From Myxocyprinus asiaticus (lineage: Eukaryota; Chordata; Actinopteri; Cypriniformes; Catostomidae): a DNA stretch of 64,000 nt. The stretch lies in assembly GCF_019703515.2 (NCBI RefSeq), contig NC_059372.1:12651992-12715991 (forward strand), read 5' to 3'. Positions 34,201 to 46,200 of the stretch are shown piece by piece. The position numbers and the translations under genes are program-made. How positions within the stretch are numbered: the stretch's first letter is position 1; every line of letters starts with the position of its first letter. The notes beneath the pieces were generated by a model that saw only the letters and a list, made by a program, of their open reading frames with translations, was not told the DNA's origin and ran no database searches.

Positions 34201-35297
34201 TTTTTTATGTCTCTCGTAGCTCCACCTCTTTCTTCAAAAATAGTGTAATAAAATTATTTAAACTCAAATCAATATTTCATGTACCTTTATTTATTTGGAA
34301 AGTAGCCATTTAATAAGCAAGCCCTGATGCAAAGCACAATGTACATTATTGCTTACACAGAGTATTTGACTGCAGAATGCTATGATTAACCACTCATCAT
34401 CAAATATTCCAGAGAATTACAATAAAGAGCAATGACCTGTATGTGTTGAAGAATTTTGGGGGATAAATAGCCTCATGACAAGGCAGGCTGTGGGTATGTG
34501 CGTCTGTGTATGCCCCATCTGTATGTCTAGCGCCCCACCTGCCCTGTCCTTCTGTCCATCTGTGCAAATGCTCACACACCCTGCCACCAGAGACAACATA
34601 AAATCATTAATAAACACAAACACATACTAGTCACACTTCTATGTTAACAATGAAATTTGAACCAGTGAAATTTTAAAGCTCATTGTTGTCTAGAATGTAA
34701 AGTGCTCTTAATGATCAACCATGCACGTGACAGTTTGAACCATACTGTAAATGCTTGTGGTTTTTCCTTTCTGCTCCCATCTTTATGTCAGATGAAAAAA
34801 AGGCAAGTATTCTGCTCCATGGACAGCCACAGATTGTGACACTTTTGTGCTGCTTCCTGTTGCCATGACTGCTTGGTGAGATCTACCAATTTATAATAGG
34901 CTTTTTGCCACCTTGATCTGACGTTTGAAAAAAGCGAACCAAAAGACTATAAGACTAAGTCTATTTATTAAGAAATTCTGATCTTTAATCCAACTGCAAA
35001 TGGCAATTTTACACTTTCATACAAAGCCAGGGGTCACAGAATAAATACAGCCTGTCATTTAATGGCTTATTCCTTTTAAATGCTTGGTGGATTTTGTGAT
35101 TTAGTGGTGAATGTAATATTTCGTAATTACACGTATTCATTTCGGAAGCCACAGGTGGGAGTAAATGAGGATTTAAAAATAATGCATTTGAAAAGAGGAA
35201 AAATATGTTCTTTCAAGTATGCTTTTTTAAAAATTAGCAAAAAACAGGTAGTACACACATATGGGAAAATGTTAATAGGGCAAGTTTGTAAAAAGAA
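34201..35297. other. Non-coding interval
   Basis: No gene is recognised. AT-rich, with no repeat boundary seen. Confidence 0.35.
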
Positions 35298-35467
35298 ATA
35301 GTTCACCCAAAAAATGTAAATTCTGTCATCATTTACTCACCCTCATGTTGTTCCAATCTTGTATGACTTTTTATTTTCCATGGAAACATTTCTTTTGTGT
35401 TCCACAGAAGATAGAAACTCATACGAGTTTGGAACAACATACCATTTTCAGTTTTGGGTGAACTATA
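35298..35467. mobile_element. Complete AGTTCACCC-family palindromic MITE, 170 bp
   Basis: Starts ATAGTTCACCCAAAAAATG and ends TTTTGGGTGAACTAT, giving a 13-to-15-base inverted terminal pair. The halves are also loosely inverted around the middle (TTGTTCCAATCTTGTATGAC against CTCATACGAGTTTGGAACAA). It has no coding capacity. This is the best reference copy in the window for the many fragments of the family. Confidence 0.75.
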
Positions 35468-37154
35468 AGTAAAACTCAAAACTGAATTAGTGTCTTTCAT
35501 CACTGCTACATACATCTGTACTGTTCATGGTGAATTTGTTCTTAAGAAGTTCTTAACAAGATTCTGTCTGTCACTTTCTCAAATTTTGATGTGAATTCTC
35601 TCTAGTATAAGAAAATTGTGACACATTCAGTAGGAAAGTTTTAAAAAATACTAGAAAACAATGATCTCATCCATATTACTTCTAAGCGCAACAAAAAGCA
35701 CCTTTCCAACTTTGAGCATAATGAACAAAGATGCCAGTGTTTGGTTCAGTCTGACTTTTGCCAAGAACTGCACTCCGCTTCAAATGACACACTTAATAAA
35801 AAAGCATATACGGGTTTTATTTTAAGTAAATGACACTTTCCCCATATCCTTTCCTTATAGTAGTGTAATTTCTAACATCAACAAGTTCTCATTGTTCATC
35901 TACAGAACAGAGGTGAAAGACTCTCTCTCTGTAGGGTGGCAAAGGTACATACATTTATCATGAGCGTTCTGTGTATCTATCTCTGCAGGACTCTCACAAC
36001 GCAACGGCAGCAACAAGGTCTCTGCAGATTCATAAGTGTGAAAAACGGATGAATAAATGCATGAATAAACAGTATGGAGAGGAAACATATTCATGAGATA
36101 AAACATTTATATTTGCATTCACAACAAAGTGGGTATTTCAGCTTTCCTTCCTGTAAATATTAAATAAAGGACATACTGATAGATATTAATTAAATATATT
36201 ATTTCCACAGGCACTGAGCATTGGGTTCAAATCGCAGTCTAGCTTGTTATTGTTCCATCTGACCTCACTTGAGTCCAATTTGAATCAATATCCCCTCTGT
36301 AAATCATGAAGTGTGTCATATTTGAAATAATCAACATGTTTTCATCAGCAAGCACAACCTCAACTAAAAACGTAATAAATAACATACAAATTAAAAACAT
36401 ACAATCTTTAATGGTTGAATATAATTGTTTAATATTTAATTTGCTTTTCAACATAATATCAGTACTCTTCATTAAAACACATTTTAATGAAAGGTATTAT
36501 ACAGTAACTCTCAGGAGAAGATTTCAGTTCCATATTTAGAGGCAAACCTTTTAAACAAAAAAAACAACTCACTAACTTAAGTAATTATATAGTGAGATGT
36601 ACTCCAAATGTAAGTCAAAGTTAAGTCAAAATGGGTATTATGAGGTCATGGGTCTCTGTCACTGTATGATTAGCATCTCTTCCCCTTAAGTCATGTGTAT
36701 GTCAGCTAACATGCCATAAATACCACCTGTGTTGTTAGGACAGCTCTGGGAAACTGGAGACTGGAGCCCTGCAATCATGTTTACTCAGAGTCGGAGCCCC
36801 TGCTCTCAGAGTCCCACACAAGCAGATGCTCGGACTGGCTCCTGGCACATTCAGCTGTGTGTGTAGTCACTTTCTTCCTCTCTTTGATCATTGCATATAA
36901 CAGACAGGAAAAAAACAACCCCTCAAGTTCATCACACTGCAAATAATTACCACAGAAACGTGGATCGCTCTAAGGAGCTCGGAGTAAACGAAAATTTTAA
37001 CAGCTGATTTTTACAGCTCTCAGCTGCTTTGAAGTTGCTTAGCTACAACAAAAGGCTAGAGAAGTTATGAGAGCATTAGAGTTTGAACTTTTTTTATGCC
37101 ACTCGCAAAGTATTTGGTCTTATATACCTGTCACAGCTTCCTTTGTTCTATTTT
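35468..37154. other. Non-coding interval, possibly single-copy
   Basis: No gene, RNA or repeat boundary is visible. A GC-balanced patch at 36715-36860 stands out from its AT-rich surroundings but has no open, splice-framed exon that I can support. Confidence 0.35.
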
Positions 37155-37200
37155 AAAGGAATAGTTCACCCCAAAATGAAAACTGTCAGTATTTACTCAA
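37155..37200 (+). repeat. AGTTCACCC-family MITE, left end only
   Basis: AAAGGAATAGTTCACCCCAA followed by ATGAAAACTGTCAGTATTTA. The remainder is missing or diverged. Confidence 0.6.
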
Positions 37201-37299
37201 CACAGCTCTTTTCCATTCAACAACAGTTCATAGTGACTACTGTCTAGCTTCAAAATGGACAAAAACACTATAAAAGCCAGCATAATCTACTTAAGAAAA

Positions 37300-37520
37300 A
37301 AGAATATCATTATACATATTGTGGCAGTTCTGAGGTAAAAAGTCCACTGAGTGTCGGTAAAAGCTAGTTACATTTTCTCTTAAACAGTTGAGGTTTTTAA
37401 AGTTCATGTTCTGTCGATTGTTAAATCAACAAAACCTATCCCCCTACCTGAAACCTAAATCTAACCGGTAGTGTAATAAGAAGCAAATGTGAGATGAAAT
37501 ACACAATTCCTGAAGCAAAT
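37300..37520. repeat. Unclassified dispersed repeat X, segment 1
   Basis: Shares blocks with 49370-49520 (CAGTTCTGAGGTAAAAAGTC against CAGTTTCGAGGTGAAATGTT, then GAGGTTTTTAA) and with 56690-56770 (CCCTACC, then AATGTGAGATGAAA, then GCTGAAGCAA). It is cut at its right by the Tc1-like hairpin element. Confidence 0.5.
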
Positions 37521-37523
37521 CCT

Positions 37524-38125
37524 GAGTAAATTCTAGAGACTCTCAGTGTGTGAAAATCCCAGGAGATCAGCAGTTACAGAAATACTCAAACCAGCCCGTC
37601 TGGCACCAACAATCATCCATGCAATTATCTAATCAGCCAATCGTGTGGCACCAGTGCAGTGCATAAAATCACGCATATACGGGTCAGGAGCTTCAGTTAA
37701 TGTTCACATCAACCATCAGAATGGGGAAAAAATGTGATCTCAGTGATTTGGACAGTGGCATGATTGTTGGTGCCAGATGAGCTGGTTTAATTATTTCTGT
37801 AACTGCTGATCTCCTGGGATTTCCACACACAACAGTCTCTAGAATTTATTCTGAATGGTACCAAAAACAAAAAATATCCAGTGAGTGGCAGTACTGTGGA
37901 TGGAAACGCCTTGTTGACGAGAGAGGTCAACAGAGAATGGCCAGACTTGTTCGAACTGACAAAGTCTACGGTAACTCAGATAACCGCTCTGTACAATTGT
38001 GGTGAGAAGGATATAATCTCAGAATGCTATTCTGAGATGCGGGTTGGCACTGTTTTGGCGGCAAAAGGGGGACCTACACAATATTAGGCAGGTGGTTTTA
38101 ATGTTGAGGCTGATCGGTGTATATG
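37524..38125 (+). mobile_element. Tc1-like element with self-complementary transposase start
   Basis: 37524-37620 is an inverted copy of 37759-37852, so the transcript could fold into a stem of about 95 bp around a 138-base loop. The right arm is part of the transposase reading from ATG at about 37719 (CDLSDLDSGMIVGAR, stop, then TADLLGFPHTTVSR and WKRLVDERGQQRMARLV). At about 37990-38020 the frame jumps to the transposase C-terminus (AAKGGPTQY, stop near 38087). The right end carries AGGCAGGTGGTTTTAATGTT and GATCGGTGTATA, the family terminal repeat. No matching left terminal repeat was found. Confidence 0.7.
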
Positions 38126-38907
38126 TAGCAGGGTCTATAATGTTATTTCACTAGATTTAATTTTTCTGTTCATTACTTGTTTTCCTGGTGATTTATGTAT
38201 AACACAATTCCATTGTTCTCAAATATGTTCAATACTAAAAACGGGTCTGCAAAGCATAGTGGTTGTCCCCTTCCTCGCCTCTGTTATTATCAAAGTGATT
38301 CAGTCCAGGTAGCGATACCAGTTATGTCTTTTGCTCTTCTCTCTCCCGAATAGAAGAGGTATGTCCACCATGTTCAAAAACTTAGCATAGGTTAATTACA
38401 ATTCAATCCGCACAGTTTATACCCATATTATGTTTGTACCACTCTTTTGTATTGGTTTACAGATGTAAACAGTCCATATTTTGTCATTTTCATTTTAATT
38501 ACTTATCATTGTACACCGAGTGCAGACTGTCGCTAGCAAAGGAGTTTAAAATGAATATTTTGGGTAATTATCACATTGAGGTCTAAATCATAAACATAAT
38601 GTGTTTTATATTTAATTTTTTTTTGAGAATATATGCATTTAGAAGTATATTTTTTGTCAACAGAGCTGATGTGTGAGCTGAAGCTGCAAAGTGATTACAT
38701 TTATCCAAACATCTATTCTTTATGCAGGTATGCAATTGTGTTTTAATCAAATGTCTTTTAATCAAATGTCTTCTTTCTTTAAAATGTCATAATAAATAAT
38801 ATAATATTCAGTATTGTGTCAGTGTTATTTTATTAATATATGTTTCACCGATTTGACTGTCTAACTCATGTATTGCTCTTGTGTGTGCGTTCACATGCGC
38901 TTTTTAG
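38126..38907. other. Non-coding interval
   Basis: No gene or repeat boundary is recognised. Sequence is AT-rich. Confidence 0.35.
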
Positions 38908-39240
38908 GGGTCCAAGCACCAAAGGTGCTGGAACCCTATTGTATTTGTATTGATTTTTTTATTAGTGGGCCAAGCACCGAAGGTGCCAGAACCCTATTGT
39001 ATTTGTACTGATTTTCTTGTTTTTCTTCTTATTATTATTATTCTGCCCTAAAAGCGTATGGGCAGCCAAAACCTTAAGTCCTAGAGACACCAAACTTGGC
39101 AGGATAGTCCGAAATTTCAGCAGTTAATAACTTGCGTTGTGAATGGCCGATCGTTACGAAATTTACAGTGCACTTACAGGTGGCCAAAATTAGGTTGTAT
39201 ACCATTTTTGTTGAAAAATGTCCACAAGGTGGCACTATAA
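38908..39240 (+). repeat. GGGCCAAGCACC repeat with tandem head
   Basis: Two head-to-tail units of about 58 bases start at 38908 and 38967. Each has the small palindrome AGCACC-NNN-GGTGC followed by GAACCCTATTGTATTTGT. The body continues with CTTATTATTATTATTCTGCC and CCTAGAGACACCAAACTTGG. I recognise this as a common fish dispersed repeat but cannot name the class. No coding content. Confidence 0.6.
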
Positions 39241-39539
39241 TGAGCTAATTAGCATTTTTGCTAATAACTTCTTATGTATAAAGGCTAGAATCAGAATTCA
39301 TATTTCCTCTGATACCTTGAGTCAAGACGAACAAAATGTATATCTCCGATTTTATTTCTGGCCCAAAAGATTTTCCGCCACTTTGAAAACCTTCTTTTAC
39401 AAACTCCTCCTAGGCCGTTTGTCCGATTGGCTCGAAAATGTGTACTTATCATCTAGGAACTGTCCTGAAACTTATGTGTTTATGCCCTTTTACTCATGAT
39501 TTGTGTGAAAGGGAATACAAGTAATTGTTGTTTTAGCAC
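39241..39539. other. Non-coding tail of the GGGCCAAGCACC repeat
   Basis: The 93-codon plus frame at 39218-39499 starts inside the repeat and shows no domain. It is treated as chance. Confidence 0.4.
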
Positions 39540-39720
39540 CTATAGTGTTCATTTCACCAGAAAACTATTGCGATACATACAAGCCACTTAAAAATCATCT
39601 TGCAAAAAATTTAGGTATATTAATATGGTTCTATGAGCCCAGATTTAGAAAAGCACCATTAAAGTTGACCATAAGACAGGTGCACTAAATTCTACTAATA
39701 ACTACTAGAATGTAGAAAAA
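39540..39720. repeat. Dispersed repeat X, segment 2
   Basis: TAGTGTTCATTTCACCAGAA and the following AAAAATCATCTTGCAAA and TTCTATGAGCC blocks match 56990-57090, where the same order is kept. Confidence 0.5.
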
Positions 39721-41489
39721 TTTAAAACTTTTACAAATAAAAATCTTTCCCTCCACCGTAGCTCTCAAATAAATTATGATGGCTATGGTACAGATTTGAC
39801 ATCAAAGACATCAAATGTCAGTGGTTCTCGAGTGTCTCGTAAACTGGCATTGACATCGAACCTATACTATAATGTAACACGTCAAACTGTGCCACATTTG
39901 ATTTGTTTGGAATGACACGAGTTTGAGCAAATAATGACAGAATTTACATTTTTGAGTTAACTATTCCATTAAATATTAGTCCGTATAATATTTTTCTGCA
40001 AGCAACCTTTACATTATGTTTAACATTATGTTTAACGACCTCTGTATGACTCCTTGAATCATTTTCCAACTCTTGAAATTGCAAACCACTCCTGTCCCCT
40101 CACTGCCTGAGAGTCTTTAGGTCCCTTATGATCCTGCCTGACTGGATTCATTAATGTGTAAGGAAGTCTCTCTCCGACATCTGTGTACAATGCTCTGTAA
40201 GCGGGCTGATAAGTCCAGCTCAGCCAGCCCTGCTCGTCTCCAGAGCTCTGCAGGGAGCTAAAGAACCTTCAGTGACACTGAGCAGCCTTTGACTTCCATT
40301 CCTCAAGAGGTAATATCGAAAGTTTAGGCAGCAGAAAGCGTATAGTTGTAAGCAAAATCGCTTTAATGATTCCCAGGTCAAAGAACCTTCAGTTTTAAAC
40401 CTTATCTCAAGGGACGGAAGGTCTCATTATCAAAAGTCAAGAGTGCCAAGAGATTGCAAACAAAATGGTTGGACAGAAACTGTTTTTCTAGGGGGATTTA
40501 AGGAGTTTACAGGAGTGTGTACCAGTAAAGCACAACCTACTGCTGGAAAGACCGAACTAAATAACCAGTGTGAGTTCAGGTATACCCTGATGAAGGCTTT
40601 CTTAGCCGACCGCATTGGCCATTATATATGTTTTAGATGTTGCAGCCCGGTTAAATAAAGTCCTTTGGATTTTTCTTTTTTCAAACATTAACTAAGATTA
40701 ATAAATTCTGTAAAAAAATATTTTGTTCATTGTTTGTTCGTGATACCTAATGCATTTACTAATTTTAATGAGTGGAACCTTATTGTAAAGTGTTACCACT
40801 CAATTATTACCACTGAAAAAATTCAGGATGAGGTTTACTTAAAAAAAAACCTAGGGAACAATTTCCACACATAAATGACTAGTAAATTTAACAGACCATA
40901 TTTTCAAGTAAAAGCTTCACACAATTCTTGGTGGCTTTAATTAGAAATTCTGAAGTAAAATTTACTTTGCAATACTCAATTTCAAGACAATTTTACTTAC
41001 TCTTTGTACATTTTACTCAAACAATGTAGCACTGAATTAAACCATGCTTTTAAAAGTGTATTAGCATTTCGACTATTTTTGTAACGTAGTCATGTACCAC
41101 ATGACACACAGCCCATTGGGATTCCCTGGGGATGCTTAATGTATGCTATGTAGTCTATCAGAAAACATAACCTTGCTTGAATGATGATAAAGACAAAGTC
41201 CAGAGCTGTGCATGCAGATCTGAAAACTTAGTGCACAAAACATTGATGACGGTGATCAACATAGAATTTTTTATAAATTAACTTTAGACTTTACAAAACA
41301 AGAAGTTACCAAACCCTACAACAAAATCAAGAATAAAAATTGTGTAAATCAACTTGCAAACAATGAAACCATGCAAGCTCATTAATTATTCAATCCTGCA
41401 TGTTGGGAACACATTTTATATATTTTATTTACCTGTTAAATTTACTCAAATTAGCAAAGACATATGACATGGGTTACATAATTTTTTTC
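39721..41489. other. Non-coding interval
   Basis: At 39900-39970 a degenerate inverted end of the AGTTCACCC family is visible (TAATGACAGAATTTACATT, then GAGTTAACTATTCC). A GC-balanced patch at 40120-40290 has no supported exon. Nothing else is recognised. Confidence 0.4.
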
Positions 41490-41960
41490 AGTGTATTTAA
41501 GACAGACCTTGACCTTCCGTAAGCTCAGAGGTTGTTAATCGATGGTATATTTTTCTGTTAAAGCCATCAATCTGTTATTTCAACTTTTTAATCGTGTTTA
41601 ATTGTATAGTTCCTGGTAAAGAACTACACTACCCATGATACTGAAGGTAAACAATCAACCAATCAGAGAATAGCGGTAAAAAAAAAGCATGTGAAAAGAG
41701 CCCTGCAGTGATCACCCAATCCCATTAAACACACTGCTAATGACGCAATCGAGTCGGTCTCCCTACCGACTCCATTTTTTTGCTCATCCACTCAACATTT
41801 GTAATGTTGTTATTTACCTTGGAACTGGTTGGTTTGGTTCATGTCTTAGGTGTTGGCTTTTATTAAATCCCTATGGAAAAAATTAATGGGAAGAATACGT
41901 TAGAAACCAAGGTGGCTGAAAAAGTCTGCGGGCACTGTTGCACTCCATAAATGTACATAT
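41490..41960. repeat. Dispersed repeat X, longest segment
   Basis: GAGGTTGTTAATCGATGGTA, then ACTACACTACCCATGATACT and CCAATCAGAGAA match 49610-49767. The right half (CTTGGAACTGGTTGG, then TTAATGGGAAGAATACG and GCGGGCACTGTTG) matches 56515-56660. It is non-coding. Confidence 0.6.
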
Positions 41961-42923
41961 AAGGTACTGAATTCTACAAGTAATTTTGAGGAAATCAGTA
42001 ATATAATGTGGATTAGACCTTATGCCATTTTGTCAAAGGTCAGACTATACAAGACTAGTTGACAAAGGACATCTTGCTGGTTAAGCTATCTTAAAAGCCA
42101 GGCAGGGACACCAGCAGGCAGGAAACTGCACATCTGTTGCATGAAGGGACTCTATACAGGGCCGTAACCGCAATATACATTGAGGGGGACAAGTCCCCCC
42201 CAGTAATCAGATATGGTGAAATTGTCCCCCCCCCCCCCCCCCCAATAATTGATATCCTTGTTGTTGTTCTGCTGCAGAAATATGCAAATTTGTCCACTGT
42301 TTTATAATTAAAATGTTGTACCGCGATAAGCTGAAATGGGCCGCCAAATTTTGGGCCAGTTTCTAAGTAAACTCCCGGGCCCATTTCTCTTCCCAATCCA
42401 CCCCTGGTGCAAACCATTTTCAATTTTGCGAAATTCGCAATTTTGAATTGAAAATATGTCATGTACAGTAAGTGATTCAGATGTCATTCATAAATGTGAA
42501 TGTGAAAACATTAACAGAGCCATTTTCAGCATATCAGGCTTAAGACAAAGAGTGAATGTGTGTATATTATAAAGGAATTTAATGAATGTGGTTATCTGGC
42601 AAGTTTCTGAAGTACCTTTTTTAGAAAATTCACTTGATGTTGTCTTAGAAAATGATCTATAACACAAAATAGAGCATTTCTACCCTCAGATTAAAACTAG
42701 AACATTGTAAGACCAGTGACTTGTGGCTTCAATTGAGTTTTTAGGTTGTGACAAGGACAGTGTCATATATTTTTAGTGCAAATAGTATTAGGTAATAATT
42801 AACAATCAGTTTAATATTTTCTAAATAATGTATTTGTCTTTAATTAATTCTGAATTTTGTACAGCATCTCCTAAGAGTCTTCTTTTAAAAGTTAAAGGAG
42901 TAGTTCACCTAAAAATGGAAAAC
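41961..42923. other. Non-coding interval with two repeat fragments
   Basis: At 42160-42420 a repeat shares GCGATAAGCTGAAATGGGCC (inverted) with 10825-10850 and contains a C-run at 42226-42242. At 42890-42923 the left end of an AGTTCACCC element (AAAGGAGTAGTTCACC) is cut by the start of DIRS copy B. Confidence 0.5.
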
Positions 42924-43201
42924 GTCTTGGTTACTGATGTAACCTCTGTTCCCTGATGGAGGGAACGAGATGTTGTGTCGATGCAGTGACACTAGGGGTT
43001 CGATCTTGAGAGCCACAATCACCTTTGCTTAAAATAGAAAAGGCCAATGAAAATTGGCAAGTGGAATTTGCATGCCACTCTCCGCCCCGGACATATGGGT
43101 ATAAAAGGAGATGGCGTGCATCACTCATTCAGATTTATGCTGAGGAGCCGACAGAGAGTCCCGGCCATGTCAGCGGTCGGTTCAGCACCATGGCAGGAGT
43201 G

Positions 43202-43309
43202 ACACAACATCTCGTTCCCTCCATCAGGGAACAGAGGTTACATCAGTAACCAAGACATTCCCTGTCTGTCACTCACTCAACGTTGTGTCGATGTAGTGAC
43301 ACTAGGGGT
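43202..43309. repeat. DIRS B internal complementary region
   Basis: First half inverse of the outer left end at 42924-42972 (CTCCATCAGGGAACAGAGG). Second half CCCTGTCTGTCACTCACTCA onward corresponds to a right end that is not present in this copy. ATT at 43257-43259 separates the halves. Confidence 0.75.
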
Positions 43310-44084
43310 TCCTATAGGAAATGCCACAGGTGCTGAACTGTGTCACAAGGCACGGAAGAGTGGACACGGGCCAGCTGCTGCATGCCTCGCAGCGAGCGCT
43401 CAACCACGTCATGACCTTCCAGCGAGTTAGGTAAGGCATCTCCCTAGTCCTGTTAAGGGGGGAGGAAGCACTTACCCAAGTAGGCTACCGGTGGTTCCTT
43501 TCTTAATTTGTTGTTAAGCAATCTCCCGCCGAGCACTTTCTAGAAAAGTGCTGGGAAGTGCTCTTCCCTCTCCAGGAAGGAGAGCACTATGGAGACCACA
43601 TCCTGCCGAAGGGAGGTTAACAAGTGGAGCATACCTCACATGGACTTACCGACGGGGAAGTACACATATGGTATGATACCACATGAGGACCCTATCTACA
43701 GAGAGGGTGTGCAGCACAGTGGCCGAGACAGAGAAAGCTCTGACGAGGGGAAACACAGGTTTCACCTAAGGGGCAAACCGAACAGTGGAAACTCATCATA
43801 CGGGATTACCAAGGGGGAATCACCACGCATGGAGCACTGAGCCCGATCACACAGGCTCACCTGAAAAAGGGAATACCAGGAGTACTGGGCCTGGTGGCAT
43901 TACTCCTCCATCAAGTTCATCACGAACAGTGCTAAAGAATTAAAGAGGCGACCGGAGTTCACGCTATGGGGAACTGTTGTGGACAAAAAAGTGCACATTA
44001 TTACCTTTGAAAAAAGGGAAAAGGTGCAATGCAAGCGGTACACCCAACCGGCTGCCCAGTCTACCTGCTGTTACCGCATAACAC
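43310..44084 (-). other. DIRS B region between recombinase and internal complementary region
   Basis: No intact frame and no domain recognised. Copy C has a corresponding stretch at 50154-50920, so it belongs to the element. Confidence 0.5.
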
Positions 44085-44965
44085 TCAGGTCGAAACCGGG
44101 TCTATGCGTAGGTTATAAATCCTTGCAAAGGTATTGAGTGTAGCCCAACCTGCAGCTCTGCATATGTCTGCTAGAGAGGCCCCCCTTGCCAGTGCCCAGG
44201 AGGACGCAACATCTAGTGGAGTGCGCCCGGACTCCCAAGGGGCATGGCAAGTCCTGAGACTGGTATGCGTGGAAAATGGCATCTACAATCCAATGGGATA
44301 ATCTCTGCATGCGGTCCAGATAGATGTGCAGGGCATGAACTGGACACAGCAATGACAAGGCCAGGTCTTCCTCCTCTGAAGAGAGCGCTTGCAGGTTACC
44401 TGGTCCTGAAAAGGAGTGGTGGCAACCTTGGGCATGTAACTGGGCCGGGGTCTCAAGATCATGTGAGAGTATGCCGGCCCGAACTCCAGGCATTCGCTGG
44501 TAACAGAGAGCGCCTGCAGGTCCCCCACCCTCTTGATGGAAGTGAGCACCACCAGGAGGGCCATCTTCAGGGATAGAGTGCTGAGCTCGGCCTACTCCAG
44601 GGGCTCAAAAGGGGCTCTCTGTAGGGCAGGTAGGACCACAGAGAGATCCCAATAGGGGATCAGGCGCGGTCTAGCAGGATTCAACCTCCTCGCGCCTTTG
44701 AGGAACCTGTTGATCAGGTTGTGCTATCGTGAGGGTCTCCCGTCCAGTGTATTGTGGTGAGCTGCTATGGCAGCCACATACACTTTCAGGGTAGAGGGAG
44801 ACAGCCGTCTCTCCAGCCCTTCCTGAAGGAAAGACAACACAGACCCACGGGAAGAACACCAGTTAGCGAAAAGATGCCACTTCAAGGCATACAGCCACCT
44901 TGTAGAGGGGGCCCTGGCCTGAGTGATCATGTCTACCACCGCTAGCAGGTCTTCCATGTCCCATC
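44085..44965 (-). pseudogene. DIRS B tyrosine recombinase
   Basis: On the minus strand the N-terminal core-binding part is at about 44920-44760 (TQARAPSTRWLYALKW, then VLSFLQEGLERRLSPSTLKV, with AAIAAHH). The catalytic part follows with LTSIKRVGDLQALS, which carries the first Arg, and LLCPVHALHIYLDR. Next come GVRAHSTR with the His and second Arg, then AAGWATLNTFARIYNL with the nucleophile Tyr. All four signature residues are legible, but frames change between segments, so this copy is broken. In DIRS elements this enzyme inserts the circular DNA. Confidence 0.8.
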
Positions 44966-46200
44966 CAGGAGCCAGATGTGGAGATTCCAGAGGTCCAGCC
45001 ATGGGTGCTGGAGCGTGCCTTGCCCCTGAGTGAGAAGGTCCTGCCTCAGGGGAATGCGCCAGGGAGGTGCTACTGTCAGGAGCATCAGATCCGAGAACCA
45101 AGTCCGGTTGGGCCAGTACGGTGCAACGAACAGGACTTGCTGCTCGTCCTCCCTGACTTTGCACAGAGTCTGTGCAATGAGGCTCACAGGAGGAAACGCA
45201 TACTTGCGTAGCCCCTGAGGCCAGCTGTGCACCAAGGCATCCATGCTGAGGGGGGCTTTGGACAGGGAGTACCACAGGGGGCAGTGAGAGGAGTCTTGGG
45301 AGGCGAACAGGTCTACCTGTGTCTCCCCAAATCTCTCCCAATCAGCTGAACTATGTAGGGGTGGAGTCTCCACCTTGGCAGTTTATGTACACTACGGTCG
45401 CTTTGTTGTCGGTTCGGACCAACACATACTTTCCCTGAATAAATGGCCAGAGCCTCCTCAGGGCAAGCAATACCATCAGCAACTCCAAGCAGTTGATGTG
45501 GCATTGGAGTCGGGGCCCTGTCCAGAGCCCTGACACTCCCAGCCCGAGTTTGAGGCATCTATTGTGACCACGACACGCCTTGAGACCTGCTCTAGGGGAA
45601 CACCTGCCCGTAGAAACGCAAGGTCCGACCAAGGGCTAAAAGTCTGATGGCACTGTGGCATGATGGTCACACACCGAGTGCCGTGGCGCCATGCCCACCT
45701 CGGGACTCGAGGCTGTAGCCAGTGCTGAAGCGGTCTCATATGCATCAACCCGTGGGGGAGAACTGCCGCCGAGGATGCCATATGCCCTAGGAGCCTCTGA
45801 AATTCTTTCACTGGTACTGCTACCTTCTGCCTGAAGGTCTTCTCCCTCAGCGGGGCCAGGGCAGCCTCTGCGACCTTGGTAAAGGCACGAGGAGACAGGG
45901 ACAGACTGAAGGGGAGGACCTTGTACTGGTATGCTCATCCCTCGAAGGCAAACCGAAGAAAGGGTCTGTGTCGAGGAAGGATCGATACGTGAAAGTACGC
46001 GTCATTCAGGTCGATGGCCGTGAACCAATCCTGATGTTGTACCGACACCAGGATGCGCTTCTGTGTTAACATCCTGAATGGAAGCCTGTGTAAGGCCTTG
46101 TTCAGGGCACGTAGGTCCAAGATTGGGCACGACCCTCCCCCTCTCTTGGGAATGATAAAATAAGGGCTGTAGACGCCCTTGCGCAACTCGGCTACAGGGA
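44966..46200 (-). pseudogene. DIRS B reverse transcriptase/RNase H, lacking the catalytic box
   Basis: RT reads FIIPKRGGGSCPILDLRALN, then QDWFTAIDLNDAYFHVSILP to a TGA near 45940, then a part with LSLSPRVF-type sequence. At about 45840 APLRE joins directly and in frame to KTFRQKVAVPVKEFQRLLGH. Copy C has about 82 extra codons here, including YLDD. RNase H follows, with VVVTIDASNSGWE near 45575 and VLVRTDNKATVVYINCQGG near 45410. The linker VDLFASQDSSHCPLWYSL is near 45280. The loss of YLDD means no polymerase activity even without the stops. Confidence 0.8.

Noticed and set aside
38908..39020. Possible CRISPR-like array (direct repeats with small palindrome)
   Set aside because: Only two units, no unique spacers between identical repeats, and a eukaryotic context.
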